NCBI RefSeq assembly: GCF_023520795.1
Contig: NZ_CP046605.1
Coordinates: forward strand, 868,001-932,000
Source of the DNA: Corynebacterium accolens
Lineage (GTDB): Bacteria > Actinomycetota > Actinomycetes > Mycobacteriales > Mycobacteriaceae
DNA: 64,000 nucleotides
Direction: 5' to 3'
The position numbers and the translations under genes are program-made. This document shows, piece by piece, positions 9,156 to 17,184 of the stretch. Every line of letters starts with the position of its first letter. Within the stretch, counting starts at the first letter, position 1. A model generated the notes under the pieces. The model was given only the letters and a program-made list of their open reading frames with translations. It searched no databases and was not told the origin of the DNA.

Positions 9156-10653
9156 TTAATCGGTAGGGCGAAGTGCCCGTGTGCGCAGCAACCGCCTGGC
9201 GGCCCACGAAGTAATGGCGGCGAAAAGCAGGGTCATTATCGCAGCACAGGCGTAGCGGCCAGGAGAATCCGCATTCATCGGCCAGGCGGGGAAAGCAACG
9301 AGCCAGAGGACGGTCTTTGCAAGGACATCGCCGCCTACCGTCACGGAGACAATGGTGCCGATGATGGTGAGAACTAGCGAGCTCCAGATACCAAAGCGGA
9401 TCACCATGATGAGCGAGACCACCGCGAGCACGTACCCGACGCCGATGGTCAGCGGCAGTTGGGCGAGCACAGCTAGGGTGGCTTCACCGGCGAAGATAAC
9501 TGCGACCGAAGCACACGTGCACACCGCTGCGATGATGCCCAGTAACCACAGGAGAAGGGCAGTAGAGCAGTGGCGAGATTCTGTATAGACAATCGGCCAC
9601 GCGCCCGAGAACCCCGGCCAGACCAGTACAGGAAGTACACCGGCACCCACGGGGAGAAGCAGAAATACGAAGAATCCCTGTACATAGCGTGGTGGGTAGT
9701 AAAGGGCAATAAAGATCAGCGCTAAGGCGCTTAATACCAAGCACGTAATGACCGCTGGCGTCATTATGGCCCGGTGAAAGCCCCGGAGCGCATCGGAAAG
9801 GCGGGAGCAGGCAGCGGCACGAGAGGCACTCGCAGGCTGCCACCCTTGAGCTGGCGTGGCGGCGGTACTGGTCGTGGGTATCGCTACGCGCCGGCGTCGG
9901 GAAAGCGGACGTACTCGCCGAGGCGTCATGGTCACGGTCAAAGAGCCTGCTACAGCGAGGATGAGGCATAACGCCAGTGCAGGAAGAGGGCTTTCCTGCA
10001 GGAGTGGATCGCCAGGCTCGAGCGGAACCGAATTTTGGTGGATACGCAGCGCAGGCAACAGTAACCGCAGCGGCCACGCGGGCGGAAAGGCCCACCATAG
10101 CTGCCCCTCGACAACACGAGGAAGCACACTAATGACCTGCCAGATAACCGCGAGGATAAGCGTGACGGCAAGGCCCAGCCTGCGGGCGCATGCGGTCGCA
10201 AGCCCCGCGATGCCGATGGCTCCAAGGAAAGAATAAACCCCAGCGATGAGAAGCAGCTGGTGGTCTGCACGCCCTTGCGCTGCAACCGCCGCCCAGGACA
10301 GACCGAAATTAAGAAGGTGAAAAAACTGCGAGGCTTACCACGACGAAGAGGAACCGGGACGCGTGCTCGTAGCGAGGATGAAGCCGGCGCCATAGGGTGC
10401 CGCCGCCGCGGCTGAGCACCTCGCGGCGCTCTGGAACCCCAGCAAAAACCGCAATGAGCGGCGCGTACATGCCGGTGATAAACATGGATTGCCAGCCAAG
10501 AACCCCGGTAGCGTCCTCGGCGGAGGAGGCGAACGCAGAAAAGAATACCGTCATTACCACTAGGGGCAGGGCGAGCAAGGGTAACCACTGCAGGGCGCTG
10601 CCGCGGCAACGCAGTAGTTCTGCAGAAAGATACCGTCGATACTGGTTACTCAT
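9156..10653 (-). pseudogene. Two-module ABC-2 permease, interrupted by a 1-nt frameshift
   Basis: The permease partner of the ATPase at 10646-11359. It starts with ATG 10653 inside ATGAGTAA, overlapping the ATPase stop. The first frame (MSNQYRRYLSAELL...) runs into a stop at 10309. The second frame continues the same protein from about 10320 to the TAG-type stop at 9156. The switch point is a run of six T on the minus strand (10320-10325). Dropping one T joins ...SLAVF to HLLNFGLSW and gives a single ~498-residue protein. That protein has two similar six-helix modules linked by an Arg-rich segment, resembling lantibiotic-immunity MutE/MutG permeases fused in tandem. It may be a real pseudogene, a phase-variable tract or a sequencing error. 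Confidence 0.75.
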
Positions 10654-11359
10654 CGGTCTCACCATCTGCAGAAGTCAGGCGGAAGAATTCGGCTTCCAAT
10701 TCACCGCTGGGGGCCAGTTCTTGTAGGGAGCCGGAGTACCGGATAGTGCCTTGGGACAAAATAGTGATGTCGTGGGCTAGGTGAAGGGCCTCACCGAGTT
10801 GATGGGAGCTGACCACGACTGTGTGCCCAGCGGCGGCGAGCTGCTGGAGGAGTTTGCGGAGCTCCGCGATGCCCTGTGGATCGAGTCCATTTTGCGGTTC
10901 ATCGAGCAATAAGATTTCTGGATCACCGAGTAGGGCTTGGGCTAAGGCCAAGCGGGCTTTCATTCCGGTGGAAAAAGACTTTGCCTTCTTAGAACCAGCC
11001 CCGGCTAGACCAGCAATGTGCAAGACACGGTCGATTTCAGTATCGGGCAACCCGAGCAGGCGGGTATGCACGCGGAGGTTATCTGTGGCAGAAAGGTGGC
11101 CATAGAAAGCCGGCCCGTTAACCGAGGCGCCGACATGGTCGAGAACTTCCCGCGACCATGGTTCTCCGGCCACGCGCACCGTTCCCGAATCGGCGGGCAG
11201 CAGACCGAGGAAAATGGAAAACAAGGTGGACTTGCCGGCGCCATTTCTCCCGAGCACAGCGTGTACGCGGCCAGGCGAAACGTGAAAACTTATATCCCGC
11301 AGCACTGCCTGGGAGCCGAAAGACTCTGTGATGTGTTCGAAAGAAACCTCATAGCTCAT
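10646..11359 (-). CDS. ABC transporter ATP-binding protein (drug/lantibiotic-exporter type)
   Basis: A 237-residue ATPase with Walker A GRNGAGKST at 37-45, the variant signature FSTGMKARLALAQALL, Walker B ILLLDEPQNGLDP and the H-loop SSHQ. This is the DrrA/MutF/SpaF-like subfamily that powers ABC-2 permeases. It sits downstream of the NarL-type response regulator gene (86-nt gap), and its stop overlaps the permease start by 8 nt. The likely role is export of, or immunity against, a peptide or lipophilic compound under control of the two-component system. That role is inference from context. Confidence 0.88.
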   Translation of the reverse strand: MSYEVSFEHITESFGSQAVLRDISFHVSPGRVHAVLGRNGAGKSTLFSIFLGLLPADSGTVRVAGEPWSREVLDHVGASVNGPAFYGHLSATDNLRVHTRLLGLPDTEIDRVLHIAGLAGAGSKKAKSFSTGMKARLALAQALLGDPEILLLDEPQNGLDPQGIAELRKLLQQLAAAGHTVVVSSHQLGEALHLAHDITILSQGTIRYSGSLQELAPSGELEAEFFRLTSADGETDE

Positions 11360-11444
11360 ACGAAAAGTATGAGCCGCGCTACTGCCTTGATCTTCAGCCC
11401 TCGAGACGGTCTTCGCGCCGGGGTAGTCCTACCACAGCAGGAGG

Positions 11445-12104
11445 CTAGGCGATGCCGGCTTTGTGCGCCAGCAGTACCAAAGCCACGCGGTCGCGTGCAG
11501 CTAGCTTGGACATCAGAGCGGAGACATGCGTTTTTACCGTGGTATCTGCGATAGACATGTGGCCGGCAATCTCGCTATTTGTAGCACCGCGCGCGATGAG
11601 CGTGAGCACCTCCATCTCGCGCCGAGTAACTAGGCTCAGTCCTTGGCGCTCGTGCGGACTGAGCTGGCTGTGCGTTAGCGCCTTGCGGTAGCCCTCTAAA
11701 ACAGGGCCCGTTACCTGGGCGGCGAGGACAGACTCGCCCTTGGCGACGTCGCGTACGGCGTGTACCAGAACCTCTGGGTCGGCGTCTTTTAGCAAGAATC
11801 CATGCGCACCGGCGGCAATAGATTGGGATACCAGATCTTCTTCATTGAATGTGGTGAGCATGATAATCCGGCAGTTAGGGGTGCGGGAAAGAATGGCTTG
11901 GGCCGCGGCGATTCCATCCATGCCAGGCATTCGTATATCCAAAATGGCCACATCAATGCGGTGGCGAAGTGCCAAGGAGACGGCGTCGCCTCCGGAGGCT
12001 GCGGTAGCCACCACCTCAATATCTTCCTGCGCGTTCAAGATGGTCGATAAGGCAGCGACGAGCATTGCTTGATCATCTGCAAGCATGACGCGAATCTTAG
12101 GCAT
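11445..12104 (-). CDS. NarL/LuxR-family response regulator
   Basis: A 219-residue cytoplasmic DNA-binding regulator. The receiver domain has acidic D10-D11, phospho-acceptor D56 in VAILDIRMPG, and a Lys in FLLKD. The C-terminal LuxR HTH reads TRREMEVLTLIARGATNSEI ... TVKTHV. The start is ATG 12104 in ATGCCTAA, which overlaps the kinase stop by 8 nt. The longer frame from 12161 would sit inside the kinase gene. It presumably controls the adjacent ABC exporter. Confidence 0.9.
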   Translation of the reverse strand: MPKIRVMLADDQAMLVAALSTILNAQEDIEVVATAASGGDAVSLALRHRIDVAILDIRMPGMDGIAAAQAILSRTPNCRIIMLTTFNEEDLVSQSIAAGAHGFLLKDADPEVLVHAVRDVAKGESVLAAQVTGPVLEGYRKALTHSQLSPHERQGLSLVTRREMEVLTLIARGATNSEIAGHMSIADTTVKTHVSALMSKLAARDRVALVLLAHKAGIA

Positions 12105-13275
12105 GGTTGTCCTTGTGTAGTGGGAGTTCCGCAGCCAGTGTAAATTTCTGGGCATCGCCACTGCTGGTTAAGTATCCGCCCAAGGCTTGGGCGCGTTCCT
12201 TAACTCCCACCAAACCCACGCCGCTGCCGGATACCTCACTGGGTGTAGGTGACGTAGCGGTGGAGGTGAGGGTGACCCGTGCGGCATCGGAAAGCGTGAG
12301 TTTTAGCTGCACGTGCGTACCAGGGCCTTGGTGGCGCAGGGCATTGGTCAGCCCTTCAGAAATGATGCGTACCAGGGCAAGCTGAGTCAGCGCGGAAACC
12401 TCGAAGGAGGAAGGCAATTCCGCGTCAATCTTCAGGCCAGCGGTGCGAAAGCCGTCGATGATGCCCTGTACATGCTCGAGCTGCTGCGCGGGTTCCAAAG
12501 CTGCAGGCCCCGTACTGCGTAGTGCCGTGACGATGCCGCGCACTTCCTCCAGCGCGGAATCCGCACCATCGCGAATGCTCTGCAAGGTGTCCTCGGCAGC
12601 GGTGGTATCCGTGCGCGCGGCGATAATCCCGGCATTAGCCTGAACCTTGATCAAGGTGAGGGAGTGGGCCAAGACATCGTGCAATTCCCGCGCGATGAGT
12701 AAGCGCTCTTCCTCCTGCGCTTGGTGGAACCGTTCTTGAGCTAAGCGCTCGCGTTGCCTATCCAGGTCAAAATAGCGTGCGGCGATGAAGTAGGCGCTGC
12801 CGAGCACCGCCCAATGCACCACCAGCAAGGTGATGTAGCGGCGATCGAGCTGGAAAGATAAGAGAAAGGACTCGGGGTCAATGCGCCACATCGCGGGCGA
12901 TATAAAGGAACCCAAGAGCGCCGCGGTAAGCACCGCGCGGGGAATTGAGCGGCGTTCCACGTAGCGGGAGGTGGCGTAGACGGCCATCGGCGCGGTCAAT
13001 GCCCATGGAGTAACCCCGAGGTTGGCTGGTAGCTGGCTTATCCACGCCGCGGCCCACGCACCAAGGAGGACAATAAAGCCAGCTGCACTGAGTACTGGTT
13101 TGGTACGCCAGACCCAGATGAAGGGCAAGAATAAAAGCGAAAGCGCTGCTTGGATGAGCTCGATAGCTCCTGGAGCCGCCCAAGCCCCGATGAGATAAAA
13201 CAGCGCGATGAGCGCTGCCACCGCGGTGAGGATTTTATCCCCTAAGCGTGCTTTTGCCACGGTGTCAGTGCTCAT
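12097..13275 (-). CDS. Sensor histidine kinase (HisKA_3 / NarL partner)
   Basis: A 392-residue membrane sensor. Five to six hydrophobic helices occupy residues ~15-175. They are followed by a dimerisation domain with the phospho-acceptor His in LIARELHDVLAHSLTLIK (near residue 200) and a HATPase_c domain with GSGVGLVGVKERAQALGG. There is no large extracellular domain, so the stimulus is probably sensed in or at the membrane, as in peptide- or envelope-stress sensors. It starts leaderless, 8 nt after TACTAT, and is first in a kinase-regulator-ATPase-permease series on the minus strand. Confidence 0.9.
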   Translation of the reverse strand: MSTDTVAKARLGDKILTAVAALIALFYLIGAWAAPGAIELIQAALSLLFLPFIWVWRTKPVLSAAGFIVLLGAWAAAWISQLPANLGVTPWALTAPMAVYATSRYVERRSIPRAVLTAALLGSFISPAMWRIDPESFLLSFQLDRRYITLLVVHWAVLGSAYFIAARYFDLDRQRERLAQERFHQAQEEERLLIARELHDVLAHSLTLIKVQANAGIIAARTDTTAAEDTLQSIRDGADSALEEVRGIVTALRSTGPAALEPAQQLEHVQGIIDGFRTAGLKIDAELPSSFEVSALTQLALVRIISEGLTNALRHQGPGTHVQLKLTLSDAARVTLTSTATSPTPSEVSGSGVGLVGVKERAQALGGYLTSSGDAQKFTLAAELPLHKDNHA

Positions 13276-13283
13276 AGTCGGAC

Positions 13284-13289
13284 ATAGTA
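13284..13289 (-). promoter_or_regulatory. -10 element (TACTAT) for the sensor kinase gene
   Basis: The minus-strand TACTAT ends 8 nt before the kinase ATG, which is consistent with a leaderless operon mRNA. Confidence 0.5.
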
Positions 13290-13305
13290 GTACGCCTTCG
13301 GGGGA

Positions 13306-14181
13306 CTACTTCTTTTTGTCCTTCTTCTTGCCTTTCTTCTTCCCTTTCTTTTTAGACGAGTCCTCTAGCTTGGCGGCTACATCCGGTACGTAACGGAACT
13401 CTTCGCGGTCTGGGCGCTCGTAGGTCTTGCCATCGGAATCGGGACGGTGTGGGATCTCCGGCAGCTCGCGCTCGATCTTCTCGTAAGGGATCGTGTTGAG
13501 CAGGTGCGAAATGACGTTGATGCGCGAGCGTTTTTTATCCTCGGACTCCACGGTGTACCACGGCGCGGTCGGGGTATCGGTGTGGATGAACATGGCATCC
13601 TTGGCGCGGGAGTAGTCCTCCCAGCGGGTAATGGATTGCAGATCCATGGGGGAGAGCTTCCAGCGGCGCAGCGGATCATTGCGGCGGGATTCAAAGCGCT
13701 TAATCTGCTCTTCATCGGAGACAGAGAACCAGTACTTGCGCAGGATAATGCCGTCTTCCACAAGCATCTGCTCAAAGGTGGGAGCCTGGTGCAAGAAACG
13801 GACGTATTCTTGGTCGGTGCAAAAGCCCATGACGCGCTCAACGCCGGCGCGGTTGTACCAAGAGCGGTCAAAGATGACGATTTCGCCCTTGGTGGGCAGC
13901 TTTTCCACGTAGCGCTGGAAATACCACTGTCCCTGCTCGCGCGAGTTCGGGGCCGGTAGTGCCTCGATGCGGCAGGTACGGGGGTTGAGGTACTGCGTGA
14001 TGCGCTTAATGGCAGAACCCTTGCCGGCGGCGTCGCGGCCTTCCATGATGATGACCACGCGGGCGCCGGTTTCAACGACCCACTGCTGCATATCGACGAG
14101 CTCTGCTTGCAACCGCTCGAGCTCTTTTTCGTAGGCCTTCTTATTCAGCTTCTTAGGGGATTTGCTGCTTTTGGTGCTCAT
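13306..14181 (-). CDS. ppk2: Polyphosphate kinase 2
   Basis: Transfers phosphate between polyphosphate and nucleoside diphosphates, in C. glutamicum relatives mainly making polyP from GTP/ATP. Of 291 residues, Walker A is GRDAAGKG at 48-55, Walker B is DRSWYNRAG near 120, and the lid-like segment SRRNDPLRRWKLSPMD follows. These fit class I PPK2. The last ~18 residues are almost only Lys and Gly (KKKGKKKGKKK pattern), an added basic tail beyond the normal end, with a second Lys-rich stretch at the N-terminus. It could bind polyP or nucleic acid. Confidence 0.93.
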   Translation of the reverse strand: MSTKSSKSPKKLNKKAYEKELERLQAELVDMQQWVVETGARVVIIMEGRDAAGKGSAIKRITQYLNPRTCRIEALPAPNSREQGQWYFQRYVEKLPTKGEIVIFDRSWYNRAGVERVMGFCTDQEYVRFLHQAPTFEQMLVEDGIILRKYWFSVSDEEQIKRFESRRNDPLRRWKLSPMDLQSITRWEDYSRAKDAMFIHTDTPTAPWYTVESEDKKRSRINVISHLLNTIPYEKIERELPEIPHRPDSDGKTYERPDREEFRYVPDVAAKLEDSSKKKGKKKGKKKDKKK

Positions 14182-14281
14182 TCTTCCAGCTTAACGGCTT
14201 GGTAGCCCTATCTAGAAAACTGGTGTGCCCTCGTTGGAGTGAGAACCCAGCCACAGCATGTGCGGGGTATGTGCAACAGGC

Positions 14282-15121
14282 TTAGAGGCCGGGCTCGCCG
14301 TAGCGAGTGGTATTAGAAATATGGCCGAGCCCTTCGATATCGATGGCTACCGTATCGCCATCCTGGAGGAATTGTTGCGGGTCGCGGGCAAACCCAACGC
14401 CTTCGGGCGTACCGGTCACGATGACGTCACCGGGGTTGAGGGGATAGAGCTGTGAGCAAAATTCGATGAGCTCAGCGATGGAAAAGATGAGGTCATCGGT
14501 ATTGTCTTGCTGGCGCACCTCGCCATTAACCGTGGTGGTCAGCCGCGCGCTACCACCTGGCGCCCATTCATCAGGGGTGGTCAGCCAAGGCCCAAACCCT
14601 GCGGTGCGATAAAAAGACTTGCCAGCGTGGAATTGGCTGGTCTGGCGCTGAAAATCGCGCAGGGTGTAGTCATTCATGATGGAATACCCCGCCACGTAAT
14701 CCAATGCGTCCGCGCGGGTTACGCGGTGCGCGCGCTCGCCGATGACCACCGCTAGCTCACCCTCATAGTCCAGCTTCTGGGTAGCGTATTCGGGGATATA
14801 GACGTCATCGAAGGGGCCGGTCAGGGCATCGGCGAACTTGATAAACAGCGTGGGGTGCTCGGGAAAGTCGCGGCCCATTTCCCGGATATGTTTGGCGTAA
14901 TTAAGGCCTACGCAGATGATTTTTCCTGGCGTTGGGACGACTGCTTCTAAATCATGCTGATCAAAGACTATCGGCTCGCCGGATAGCTGTGCGGCCTTGC
15001 GCCAATCTTCGCTGCGCAGCAGCGCTCCTACGTCTTCGTAGTCCAGCTCCACTCCCACATTATCGCCTTCAATGCGGATTGCGGAGGTGCCGAACGCGGT
15101 GCGAAGAGTAGCCAATTTCAT
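14282..15121 (-). CDS. Fumarylacetoacetate hydrolase family protein
   Basis: A 279-residue metal-dependent hydrolase or decarboxylase of the FAH fold. The conserved core is CVGLNYAKHIREMG, the metal ligands are in LDYEGELAVVIGERA, and DVIVTGTPEGVGFARDP lies near the end. Typical substrates are acylpyruvates or oxaloacetate, and the specific one is unknown. It starts leaderless 7 nt after TAGACT. It lies 5 nt upstream of the pth copy 2 stop on the same strand, so its promoter overlaps the 3' end of pth. Confidence 0.85.
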   Translation of the reverse strand: MKLATLRTAFGTSAIRIEGDNVGVELDYEDVGALLRSEDWRKAAQLSGEPIVFDQHDLEAVVPTPGKIICVGLNYAKHIREMGRDFPEHPTLFIKFADALTGPFDDVYIPEYATQKLDYEGELAVVIGERAHRVTRADALDYVAGYSIMNDYTLRDFQRQTSQFHAGKSFYRTAGFGPWLTTPDEWAPGGSARLTTTVNGEVRQQDNTDDLIFSIAELIEFCSQLYPLNPGDVIVTGTPEGVGFARDPQQFLQDGDTVAIDIEGLGHISNTTRYGEPGL

Positions 15122-15126
15122 GCCAG

Positions 15127-15660
15127 CTAGTCTAGCGCACTCCTTATTTCTGCTACCGCGTCAGCGCAGAGGATAGGGATTTCCACCTTTTCTTGCTTGG
15201 ACCATGGCTTGAGCACAAACGATGCCGGATCCATCCGGCCTGGCGGCCTTCCGATGCCGATGGAAAGACGCTGATAGTCCTTAGTACCGAGCGACTTCGT
15301 AGTAGAGCGCAGACCGTTGTGCCCGTGATCGCCACCGCCTTGGCGCAATTTCACGGTCCCGAAGTCGAACTCTAATTCATCGTGCACCACCACAATATCC
15401 GCGGGCGCCAGATGGAAGTACTGGGCGAGTGCCTTGATCGGCCCGCCAGAAAGATTCATAAAGGACCGCGGTTTAGCGCAGATTACCTTGCGGCCGGATA
15501 GCATTCCTTCCGCAACCTCGGTATTAGTCTTCTTATGTACCGAAAAGCTGCTCATTAATTCACCGGCGAGCTCATCGGCAACGTCGAAGCCGATATTGTG
15601 CCGCGTGCCTGAATATTTCGGGCCAGGATTGCCAAGGCCTACTACGAGTAGTGGAGTCAC
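15127..15660 (-). CDS. pth: Peptidyl-tRNA hydrolase, copy 2
   Basis: A 177-residue Pth of standard bacterial length with all canonical motifs: GLGNPGPKYSGTRHN, AKPRSFMNLSG, VHDELEF and GHNGLRS. It therefore looks more conventional than the copy at 5.9-6.6 kb and is likely the housekeeping enzyme. It belongs to the same-strand series that starts at rplY, although rplY is separated from it by a small ORF on the other strand. Start ATG 15660. Confidence 0.94.
   Translation of the reverse strand: MTPLLVVGLGNPGPKYSGTRHNIGFDVADELAGELMSSFSVHKKTNTEVAEGMLSGRKVICAKPRSFMNLSGGPIKALAQYFHLAPADIVVVHDELEFDFGTVKLRQGGGDHGHNGLRSTTKSLGTKDYQRLSIGIGRPPGRMDPASFVLKPWSKQEKVEIPILCADAVAEIRSALD
15129..15134 (-). promoter_or_regulatory. 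-10 element (TAGACT) for the FAH-family gene
   Basis: The minus-strand hexamer lies 7 nt before ATG 15121 and inside the last codons of the upstream pth gene. Confidence 0.5.
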
Positions 15661-15814
15661 TGCATTATTGTCGCATAGATTGAAATTCTATTGGAAATAC
15701 ACTTCCATGCTCCATAGAATATGCCGCCGAGTATCATTGCTGCTCGGTTGCTAAAAATACCTCTTACAGCGGTGGACTTGGAGAAGTATCGTAGTGATTA
15801 AGGAGGTGCGTCCC

Positions 15815-15970
15815 ATGCCCGAAAAACTACCTGAAGATGATCGCGAAACTGAAAAGATTCCTAGTAGCAAAGTTGCTGCTGCGCGGCTCATTATCAAACG
15901 CGCTAAGGAAGGCAAAGGCAAGATCGAAATCACGCCTAGAATTCGTGAACTTGCCGGACAAGATTTATAA
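15815..15970 (+). CDS. Small conserved-looking protein of 51 residues
   Basis: ATG 15815 is preceded by a near-perfect ribosome-binding site, AAGGAGGTG. The frame ends at TAA 15968-15970 just before a strong hairpin. The protein starts MPEKLPEDDRETEKIPSSK and continues as a basic helix (VAAARLIIKRAKEGKGK) ending ITPRIRELAGQDL. It has no membrane segment or signal, and the acidic N-terminus and basic centre suggest a small cytosolic nucleic-acid- or protein-binding product. I do not recognise a family. An in-frame GTG at 15794 lies upstream of the RBS and is unlikely. Confidence 0.6.
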   Translation: MPEKLPEDDRETEKIPSSKVAAARLIIKRAKEGKGKIEITPRIRELAGQDL

Positions 15971-15989
15971 AACCATCTATAAAACCACG

Positions 15990-16023
15990 ATATCGCCGTG
16001 AGCAGCAATGCTCACGGCGATAT
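15990..16023. terminator. Bidirectional hairpin between the 51-aa ORF and rplY
   Basis: A perfect 14-bp stem (15990-16003 with 16010-16023) and a 6-nt loop, followed by T-rich sequence on the minus strand (rplY side). It serves both converging genes. Confidence 0.8.
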
Positions 16024-16042
16024 GCGTTTGGGGAGTGGGAAA

Positions 16043-16708
16043 TTACTCCTCGGAGTCGTCGGACTCGGAGGACTCGCCTTCGCCCTCTTCGTCGACGGAG
16101 TCGGCACCAGCGTCGGCGCCGCCTTCCTCGGCAGCCTCAGCGGCCTCCTCGAGCTCCTCGTCAACCTCAGGCAGGGTGATGGAGAGGATAACGGTCTCTG
16201 GGTCTGCCACCAGGGTGGTGCCTTCCGGCATAGTGATGTCGGCGGCGGTGATGACCTCGCCGTCCTCGAGGCCCTCGATGGACAGCTCGATCTCTTCCGG
16301 AATGTTCAGTACGTCAGCCTCAACCATGAGGACGTCTGCATCCTGGATGTGCATGGTGCCCGGTGCGGACTCGCCGGTCAGGGTAATCGGAACCTCAACC
16401 TCGACCTTCTCGCCGCGCTTAATCAGCAGCAGGTCAACGTGGTCGATGTCCATGGTGAGCACGTTCTGGTCAACGTTCTTGACCATGGTCAGGTACTGCT
16501 CGCCCTCGATCTCGAGCTCCAAAACGGCGTTGACACCGTTGTTGCGAACGAGGGACTGGATGTCCAGCAGCGGCACTGCGAAGTGTACGGGCTCCTGGTC
16601 GCTACCGTAGATTACGCCGGGAACCTTCCAGTCGCGGCGCAGGCGGCGGGCGTAGCCCTTGCCAAAGACGGTACGTGGTTCTGCTTTAATAATTGGGCGC
16701 TCTGCCAT
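16043..16708 (-). CDS. rplY: 50S ribosomal protein L25/general stress protein Ctc
   Basis: A 5S-rRNA-binding ribosomal protein of the long (Ctc/TL5) type. The N-terminal L25 domain starts EPRTVFGKGYARRLRRDW, a C-terminal beta domain (ADVLNIPEEIELSIEGLEDG) follows, and the last ~40 residues are almost entirely Glu/Ala/Asp, a very acidic tail. It has 221 residues. The ATG has GGAGAUUGCAUC upstream, a clear RBS. Possible -10 TATAAC on the minus strand at 16752-16757. Confidence 0.95.
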   Translation of the reverse strand: MAERPIIKAEPRTVFGKGYARRLRRDWKVPGVIYGSDQEPVHFAVPLLDIQSLVRNNGVNAVLELEIEGEQYLTMVKNVDQNVLTMDIDHVDLLLIKRGEKVEVEVPITLTGESAPGTMHIQDADVLMVEADVLNIPEEIELSIEGLEDGEVITAADITMPEGTTLVADPETVILSITLPEVDEELEEAAEAAEEGGADAGADSVDEEGEGESSESDDSEE

Positions 16709-16962
16709 GATGCAATCTCCTTTGTTGGTGTAGTGCGGCGAGGCTATCGAAGTTATAAAAACGACGAAAGCCTGCCGATGAACGTCTTGGACGAGTCATC
16801 GCAGGCGTCAATAAAAGCAACATACTCTAACTTCAATCGCGTCGATAACGGCTTCCCAATTTTTGAGTCGCCCTCGCCGAGACTGAATTAGATTAGCATC
16901 TCTCGGTCGATGAAACCAAAACCCGCCCCGCTAATCTTCCTTCGCGCCCTTTCCTCTGATTA

Positions 16963-17028
16963 CGCCCTTCGCGCTCACCGGCGGCGCGTATGTCTGTAGC
17001 TCGGGTTACGCAGTGAGCGCGAAGGGCG
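16963..17028. repeat. 16-bp inverted repeat (GTGAGCGCGAAGGGCG)
   Basis: Perfect 16-nt arms at 16963-16978 and 17013-17028, separated by 34 nt. The same 16-mer occurs a third time at 17137-17152 in direct orientation. It looks like a small palindromic intergenic repeat family, not an ordinary terminator, because no T-run follows. Confidence 0.75.
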
Positions 17029-17046
17029 GGTGGGAGAACAGCAGGC

Positions 17047-17070
17047 GGTAGTGCGGTAGTGCGGTAGTGC
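17047..17070. repeat. Three tandem copies of GGTAGTGC
   Basis: The octamer GGTAGTGC is repeated exactly three times without spacers, between two members of the 16-mer repeat. Confidence 0.8.
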
Positions 17071-17120
17071 TTGCGTGTACCTGCGCCGCCCTCGGCGCTC
17101 ACGGGGATGGAAAACACCAA

Positions 17121-17158
17121 CACCCCGCCGTTCACGGTGAGCGCGAAGGGCGGGGTGT
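17121..17158 (-). terminator. Probable prs terminator containing the third 16-mer copy
   Basis: Nine-bp GC arms at 17121-17129 and 17150-17158 enclose a 20-nt loop that includes most of the repeated 16-mer (17137-17152). It lies 26 nt after the prs stop in the direction of transcription. No long T-run is present. Confidence 0.5.
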
Positions 17159-17184
17159 GAGGTGTAGTGCGACCGGCTAAACGC

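Larger units (their letters stand above)
16709..17184. other. Repeat-rich spacer between rplY and prs
   Basis: 476 nt without a credible gene. It holds the rplY leader, a 16-bp inverted repeat, a third copy of the same 16-mer inside the prs terminator region, and a triplicated octamer. Short open frames here (for example 16893-17135 on the minus strand) are composed of the repeats and lack RBS. Confidence 0.6.

Noticed and set aside
16893-17135. Minus-strand 80-codon open frame between rplY and prs
   Set aside because: It is composed of the palindromic and octamer repeats and has no RBS.
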